A DNA stretch of 64,000 nt from Pseudoalteromonas apostichopi (GTDB taxonomy: Bacteria > Pseudomonadota > Gammaproteobacteria > Enterobacterales > Alteromonadaceae), in assembly GCF_030297135.1 (NCBI RefSeq), contig NZ_AP028065.1:868001-932000 (forward strand). Direction: 5' to 3'. A model generated the notes under the pieces. That model worked only from the letters and a program-made list of their open reading frames with translations. It searched no databases and had not been told where the DNA came from. The translations under genes and the position numbers were made by a program. This document shows, piece by piece, positions 59,660 through 64,000 of the stretch. Position 1 is the first letter of the stretch. Each line of letters starts with the position of its first letter.

Positions 59660-61117
59660 TCAGTTAACTCCTTGGGTTAATTGAATTGGTAAAATGGCTG
59701 TAAATACACACCCTTGAGGGTCATTATCAGTAATAGAGAGCTTACCGTTTAATTGCTCTACGGTTTCTTTGACTATGGTTAACCCCAGTCCGCTGCTCAT
59801 TTCAGTATGTTGTTTTGCATTCTTGCCTTGGTAAAAAGCCCCGAACACAGCGGCTTTTTCAGTATCATCAATGCCTTCGCCTAAGTCGCTTACACTCAAA
59901 ATTAATTGCCCCTGCTTTAAGCTTGCCTTGATTATCACTGACTCATGTTCTGGCGAAAACTTTAACGCATTTGAGGTCAGCTGAATAAGCACCATTTCAA
60001 GTAGTTCTATTGATATAAACAAGGCTTTATTTGGTAACTCGTTAACCCAAACAATGGATAAGTCACGCGCAGATAATCGGTGCTCAAAATGACGCTCAAT
60101 TTTATTCATCATCACGTTAAAATTAAGCTCGCTCAGGCTTTGCTTACTAGTGCGGATAGCGTTGTAACTCAATAAGCTTTCAATCATGACTCTAAGTCGC
60201 ACCATACTTTGTGTTATTAGCTCAAGGACTGCTTGTTGCTCGCTATTGATTGGGCCAACAATTTCATCTGCAAGTAAATCTGTGCCTTCAACCATAGAAG
60301 CTAGGGGGGTTTTCAACTCATGTGTCACATGACGCAAAAAAGTATCTTTTTGCTGCTCAAGCATATGTAACTGTGCTTGTACCCATTCAAGTTTATTGCC
60401 TAATTCAACTAACTCTGAAGAACCACGGACATGAATTTTTTGCTGCCAGTGCCCTTGCCCTAATTTATCAATAACATTGGTAAGCTCTCGTAGGCGTCCG
60501 CTGATCCGCCATAGAAATCCACCACCTACCAATAGCGTGAGTGGAATTAATGCTATTAACCAATTAATAAATGAAGCTTGTAATGCTTTTAATTGCTGTT
60601 GGTTTTTTGTGATCCGTAATTCATTTTGCTCTTTAAGCCAGTTTGTTTGTTCACTGATAAGCTTGCTAGCAGGAGCAAACAGCTCACCATCTTGCTTTTG
60701 TTCAACTAGCAAATGCTGCTCTGCAAATTGTAATACCTCAGCAAGCTGACGCCACTGCGACACATAATCAGCTGTAGGGCTCAAAAAAATAAGCTCATCA
60801 ACACTTTGCAAAGAAGATTGCCACTTGTTAGCAATCAGGCTATCGAGAGATTCACTCTTAAGCACCCAATTTTGTCGAGTCGCCCTTTCTAAACTATTTA
60901 AGTCTTGTTTAAGGTTATTGAATGCTTTGGTAAGTTCGTAATTGTCACCGACGATTTCTTGGGTCAGCGCAAGCTGCTTATTAAGGGCATTTAAAAACAA
61001 AATCACCACTAAAGATAACGGCAGTAAAGACAGCAAAATACTACAAACGAACTGACCAATGAGACTAGGCCGCCAGTTGACTAACTGTTTCATTTTTATC
61101 GCTACTTTATTTTGCAT
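59660..61117 (-). CDS. glrK: Sensor histidine kinase GlrK (QseE)
   Basis: A 485-residue inner-membrane kinase; start ATG 61117 is chosen because GAGAG lies five bases upstream, while a Met five codons earlier lacks one. Two membrane spans (about residues 20-42 and 185-207) enclose a helical periplasmic domain of about 140 residues. HAMP, then HisKA with FLRHVTHELKTPLASMVEG, and HATPase with QLTSNALKFSPEH, VSDLGEGIDD and SGLGLTIVKE. This matches GlrK, the sensor for envelope stress that phosphorylates GlrR. It heads the three-gene operon. Divergent from the EF-hand genes. Confidence 0.93.
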   Translation of the reverse strand: MQNKVAIKMKQLVNWRPSLIGQFVCSILLSLLPLSLVVILFLNALNKQLALTQEIVGDNYELTKAFNNLKQDLNSLERATRQNWVLKSESLDSLIANKWQSSLQSVDELIFLSPTADYVSQWRQLAEVLQFAEQHLLVEQKQDGELFAPASKLISEQTNWLKEQNELRITKNQQQLKALQASFINWLIALIPLTLLVGGGFLWRISGRLRELTNVIDKLGQGHWQQKIHVRGSSELVELGNKLEWVQAQLHMLEQQKDTFLRHVTHELKTPLASMVEGTDLLADEIVGPINSEQQAVLELITQSMVRLRVMIESLLSYNAIRTSKQSLSELNFNVMMNKIERHFEHRLSARDLSIVWVNELPNKALFISIELLEMVLIQLTSNALKFSPEHESVIIKASLKQGQLILSVSDLGEGIDDTEKAAVFGAFYQGKNAKQHTEMSSGLGLTIVKETVEQLNGKLSITDNDPQGCVFTAILPIQLTQGVN

Positions 61118-61224
61118 ATTCACTCTCAACATAATTGCTGATGCTGATTATTAGTGAATAAACTTAGACACTCGCTGAATCCGACCTTAAAAAGTACTGA
61201 CTTTTACCCAAAAACTGATACATA

Positions 61225-61240
61225 GTTGCTATTTAGCAAC
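61225..61240. promoter_or_regulatory. Palindrome in the glrK/EF-hand divergent region
   Basis: GTTGCTA-tt-TAGCAAC is a 7-bp perfect inverted repeat about 110 bases upstream of glrK and 190 bases upstream of the first EF-hand gene. It may be an operator for either. No regulator is assigned. Confidence 0.4.
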
Positions 61241-61379
61241 ACGCTAACTCATTGAAACAAGGTGAATAAAGCTTAGTCGCCTAAAAAGCGTTGCAAAAAA
61301 GACACAATACTCTGTAACTATTTCGCATTAAAAACCTCACAAAAGATATAACCCACTGATAATTAACACATTTAAAAAC

Positions 61380-61395
61380 TGGCACCAATTTTGAT
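61380..61395 (+). promoter_or_regulatory. Sigma-54-like promoter before the EF-hand genes
   Basis: TGGCAC-caatt-TTGAT resembles the -24/-12 consensus TGGCAC-N5-TTGCA; the -24 half is perfect, but the critical C of the -12 half is A here. It would place the transcript start about 25 bases before the first ATG. Because the divergent operon encodes a sigma-54 activator (GlrR), the match is worth noting, yet it may be chance. Confidence 0.35.
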
Positions 61396-61429
61396 AACTA
61401 CAAAGTAAATTAGTCATTTAGGACACAAA

Positions 61430-61657
61430 ATGAAGATTACGGCCATTTCAGCCGCAGTGTTGATAAACCTAGTTACGGTAGACTGTTATGCATTCGATCT
61501 GCAAACGACTTTTAACGAGCTAGATAAAGACAGTAACGGCTTTTTGAGTGAAGCAGAGGCATCTGAAGATGCATTATTACATAGCAACTTTACTCAAATA
61601 GATAGTAACCAAGATGGTCAAATTTCATTTTCTGAGTTTCAGTCGTTTATTCAATAG
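61430..61657 (+). CDS. Small exported EF-hand protein 1
   Basis: A 75-residue protein with a signal peptide (ISAAVLINLVTVDCYA) and two EF-hand loops, DKDSNGFLSEAE and DSNQDGQISFSE, both with the acidic residues at positions 1, 3, 5 and 12 needed for calcium binding. It is the first of four similar genes on the + strand, 9 bases before the second, which suggests one transcript. The mature protein is only about 55 residues, so it is little more than a calcium-binding pair. Its role (calcium buffer or envelope sensor) is unknown. Confidence 0.83.
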   Translation: MKITAISAAVLINLVTVDCYAFDLQTTFNELDKDSNGFLSEAEASEDALLHSNFTQIDSNQDGQISFSEFQSFIQ

Positions 61658-61666
61658 GAGATTGTA

Positions 61667-61894
61667 ATGAAACAACTTTTAGCAGCGTTTTCACTCATGT
61701 TTTTGGTTATCAGCGCTACCGTTTTAGCATCACAAATGGATGTTCGATTTGCTAAATTTGATACAAACGCCGACGGTGAGATTTCTTTAGCTGAAGCGAC
61801 TAAGCACGATAACTTACTTAAGCAATTTGCCGACCTAGATGAAAACGGCGATCAAGTTTTGTCTGAACAAGAGTTTGAAAAATTCAAACCTTAA
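61667..61894 (+). CDS. Small exported EF-hand protein 2
   Basis: A 75-residue protein with a signal peptide (LLAAFSLMFLVISATVLA) and two EF-hand loops, DTNADGEISLAE and DENGDQVLSEQE; the second ends in Glu but has Gln at an inner position, so it may bind more weakly. It follows protein 1 by 9 bases with a GGAG ribosome-binding site (AGGAGATTGTAATG). A long hairpin lies directly after it and could separate genes 1-2 from genes 3-4. It is clearly a paralogue of its neighbours. Confidence 0.83.
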   Translation: MKQLLAAFSLMFLVISATVLASQMDVRFAKFDTNADGEISLAEATKHDNLLKQFADLDENGDQVLSEQEFEKFKP

Positions 61895-61900
61895 CGGCTT

Positions 61901-61976
61901 AAAGTGCTTGCCATAATCCCAGAGGGAATGTGTAAACGGATTTAAATTATGGGAGTTAAATTATGGCAAGCACTTT
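61901..61976 (+). repeat. Long inverted repeat between EF-hand genes 2 and 3
   Basis: The 17-base arm AAAGTGCTTGCCATAAT (61901-61917) is repeated inverted at 61960-61976, followed by TTATTTA. The 42-base loop contains CCCA...TGGGA and a second copy of AAATTATGG. It could be a terminator or an RNA-stabilising hairpin, or a small mobile repeat. Confidence 0.65.
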
Positions 61977-61997
61977 TATTTATAAAGGAGTGTAATT

Positions 61998-62231
61998 ATG
62001 AGAATTTTCTGGCTTGCTTCATGTACCTTAATTACAATAAGCTTCAATAGCTTAGCATTGGATGTAAAACAAAGATTTGATCACCTAGATAAAGACAAAA
62101 ATGGCTTTTTGTCTTTGCAAGAACTGTCATCCCAACCACACTTGCAAAAACGCATGGCAGAGTGGGATACAGATAAGGATCAACAAATTTCGCTCCTAGA
62201 ATTTAAACACTATTTAACAAACAAGAGTTAA
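61998..62231 (+). CDS. Small exported EF-hand protein 3
   Basis: A 77-residue protein with a signal peptide (FWLASCTLITISFNSLA) and two EF-hand loops, DKDKNGFLSLQE and DTDKDQQISLLE; the second has Gln in place of the usual Gly at position 6, so binding may be weak. AAGGAG precedes its ATG. It ends 4 bases before gene 4. Like its paralogues it has nothing beyond the EF-hand pair. Confidence 0.83.
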   Translation: MRIFWLASCTLITISFNSLALDVKQRFDHLDKDKNGFLSLQELSSQPHLQKRMAEWDTDKDQQISLLEFKHYLTNKS

Positions 62232-62235
62232 AGTA

Positions 62236-62469
62236 ATGTCAAAATTAACCTTTGCCAGCCTAATTTTATGTTGTGGATTTAGCACATTGGGTTTTGCTGC
62301 AGATAGTATTGGTGAAAAATTTAAACAACTTGACCGTAATGACGATGGCTACCTTACTCGCTCAGAGTCTGCAAGAGATCCTGCTCTATGGTCACGTTTT
62401 AAAAATTACGACAGCGATAAAGATAATAAATTATCGCTGAGTGAATTTAAGGTCTACGCAAGTAAATAA
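62236..62469 (+). CDS. Small exported EF-hand protein 4
   Basis: A 77-residue protein with a signal peptide (LTFASLILCCGFSTLGFA) and two EF-hand loops, DRNDDGYLTRSE and DSDKDNKLSLSE; the second has Asn at position 6 instead of Gly. It is the last of the four tandem paralogues and follows gene 3 by 4 bases. The next gene, an amidohydrolase, starts 93 bases later on the same strand. Repeated duplication of such small calcium-binding genes suggests selection for dose or variants, which is inference. Confidence 0.83.
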   Translation: MSKLTFASLILCCGFSTLGFAADSIGEKFKQLDRNDDGYLTRSESARDPALWSRFKNYDSDKDNKLSLSEFKVYASK

Positions 62470-62562
62470 AAATGTCTATTTGATTATTTAATTGCTGCTG
62501 AGTTGCAGTTTACTGCAACTCTGATAATGTTTTCATAATTCAATAAAAACTATTAGAAGATT

Positions 62563-64000
62563 ATGAAACTCATCATCAGCTTACTGGCAACAGCTTCGAT
62601 AAGTTGTTTTGCCAATACCACAGTAATTTACAATGTAAATGGTTACACACCAACCTACAAAGGTGAAACTCAACACTTTTCAACACTGGTTTTTAAAGAC
62701 GGTAAAGTTGTAAAAACCGGTAATGATTCAATCAAAAAAAGCTTTCCTGATGCCACCACGATTGATGGCCAACAAGCCACGTTATTGCCTGGTTTGATTG
62801 ATGCCCATGGCCATGTGATTGGTTTAGGTAATAACCTTTCACAACTTGATGTTAGAAGTACTCGCTCGGCAGATGAAGTTGGCAAAATGCTAGCTGAGTT
62901 TGCTAAAGATAAACAAGGCTGGATCATTGGTCGAGGTTGGAACCAAGAGCAGTGGCCTGGTGGACAGTTCCCAAATGCTGCTGATTTAGACAAGTATTTA
63001 AAAGATAAACCCGTAGTGCTTTCTCGAGTTGATGGCCATGCTGTGTGGGTAAATTCAAAAGCAATGGAGCTTGCAGGTATCACCAAAGAAACTCGCTCTC
63101 CTGCCGGTGGTGAAATTATAAAACTGGATTCTGGTTTACCTTCAGGGGTATTCATTGATAAAGCCGAAACGCTTATTACTCAGCATGTACCAAAAGCAAG
63201 CCATGCCAGCATTAATACTGCATTAGATAATGCAGGTAAACATCTACTTAGTTTAGGGATTACATCAACCCATGATGCCGGTATCGATTATGATACCTGG
63301 CAAGTGTATAAGCAGCGCTCTGAACAAAGCACCCTTCCCGTTAGAATAGTAGCCATGCTAAGTGCTGCTGATCCTCAGCTAGAAACAATGCTTAAAGCGG
63401 GCCGATATAAAGATATGAATGACATGCTGTCGATTCGTAGTGTCAAAGTGTATGCTGATGGTGCGCTAGGAAGTCGTGGTGCAGCCCTAATAGAGGAATA
63501 CGCAGATCGAAAAAATCACCATGGCTTAATGCTTGAAACCCAAGAAAAGCTTGAGCAACTATTCAACTTAAGCTTTACCCATGGCTTTAGTGCTAACACC
63601 CATGCAATTGGTGATAAAGCCAATCACGTAGTGCTAGATGCCTATGAAAATGTGTTTAAAAAAACCGGTGGAATTTTACTTCGTAACCGAATTGAACATG
63701 CACAAATTGTTACTCCTGAAGACATTCCTCGTTTTAAAACGTTAAAAATCATTCCATCAATGCAGCCTGTTCATGCAACATCTGATATGCATATGGCAGA
63801 GCAACGTCTAACTGAAAAACAACTTGAAGGGGCTTACGCTTGGAAAACCTTTTTAGCGCAAGGCTCAGTGATTGCGGCGGGTTCTGATTTTCCAGTAGAG
63901 CTTGCTGATCCGTTTGACGGCTTATATTCAGCCATTACTCGCATGGATCATAATCAGCTGCCAGAAGGCGGCTGGCGACCACAAGAGCTACTATCGCGTG
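62563..64000 (+). CDS. Exported YtcJ-like amidohydrolase (3' partial)
   Basis: The frame opens at ATG 62563 and is still open at the window end (479 codons seen). A short signal peptide (LIISLLATASISCFA) precedes an amidohydrolase-3 domain. Metal-binding landmarks are LLPGLIDAHGHVIGLG (HxH near residue 90), the conserved YADGALGSRGAALIEEY, ANTHAIGDKAN, NRIEHAQIV and AAGSDFPVE. This matches the YtcJ group of metal-dependent hydrolases related to imidazolonepropionase and N-substituted formamide deformylase. Members act on N-acyl or cyclic amides; the substrate here is unknown. Export is predicted by the signal peptide. The end lies outside the window. Confidence 0.92.
   Translation, partial: MKLIISLLATASISCFANTTVIYNVNGYTPTYKGETQHFSTLVFKDGKVVKTGNDSIKKSFPDATTIDGQQATLLPGLIDAHGHVIGLGNNLSQLDVRSTRSADEVGKMLAEFAKDKQGWIIGRGWNQEQWPGGQFPNAADLDKYLKDKPVVLSRVDGHAVWVNSKAMELAGITKETRSPAGGEIIKLDSGLPSGVFIDKAETLITQHVPKASHASINTALDNAGKHLLSLGITSTHDAGIDYDTWQVYKQRSEQSTLPVRIVAMLSAADPQLETMLKAGRYKDMNDMLSIRSVKVYADGALGSRGAALIEEYADRKNHHGLMLETQEKLEQLFNLSFTHGFSANTHAIGDKANHVVLDAYENVFKKTGGILLRNRIEHAQIVTPEDIPRFKTLKIIPSMQPVHATSDMHMAEQRLTEKQLEGAYAWKTFLAQGSVIAAGSDFPVELADPFDGLYSAITRMDHNQLPEGGWRPQELLSR

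Noticed and set aside
62670..63155. A 161-codon minus strand frame
   Set aside because: It lies antisense to the exported amidohydrolase, whose signal peptide and metal motifs are clear.

Overview
The window reads as a marine gammaproteobacterial chromosome, most like Pseudoalteromonas or a close Alteromonadales relative. Pointers are the moderately AT-rich host genes, the complete proteobacterial dedicated sortase (pds) locus, DUF3581 and DUF3019 proteins, a GlyGly-CTERM exported protease, several GGDEF proteins and the rimI-holD and glrK-G-R arrangements. This assignment is inference from gene content; no database search was possible.

Host left flank (1-1685): the C-terminus of a hybrid sensor kinase, rimI-holD, tRNA-Trp and a terminator. 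Integrated element (about 1686-19932, 18.2 kb): it sits at the 3' end of guaA. The ends are 13-bp direct repeats containing the last guaA codons, with ATACCATGC-type integrase arm sites inside both ends, and a new terminator lies next to the rebuilt guaA stop. Reading leftward from the attR end it holds: a P4-type tyrosine integrase; a three-gene ABC-3C conflict system (Mrr-like nuclease, middle component, SMC-like ATPase); an uncharacterised zinc-finger/HTH gene divergent from an AlpA-like regulator; a RepA gene with four iterons and DnaA boxes; an RP4-like oriT with traJ-traI; trbJ-trbK-trbL without any transfer ATPase or coupling protein; three small genes and a second traJ; and a two-reverse-transcriptase operon that matches DRT type 3, followed by a structured RNA region with a CACACAC tract. 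The element therefore looks like an integrated, replication-competent, helper-dependent mobilizable plasmid carrying two defence cargos, one on each side of its backbone.

Host right part (19921-64000): guaBA and divergent xseA; cysE; a small operon around a membrane-tethered HTH protein; a PAS-GGDEF protein; an M16 protease; a MetF-like protein behind a MetJ-type operator; a GAF-GGDEF protein; RhlE; DUF3581; a DUF3019/response regulator/kinase operon facing a MipA/OmpV porin; a 1773-residue S8 protease; gltX, a glutaredoxin-like gene, a GGDEF gene and proB; an EamA transporter; the five-gene pds sortase locus; DUF1543; the glrK-qseG-glrR operon; four small secreted EF-hand proteins; and the start of an exported YtcJ-like amidohydrolase that runs off the window.

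The most interesting parts are the DRT3-type operon with its candidate template RNA and possible pseudoknot, the mating-pore-subunit-only conjugation set (trbJKL) on a mobilizable element, the peptide tail shared by TrbJ and the TrbK-like lipoprotein, and the ABC-3C module.
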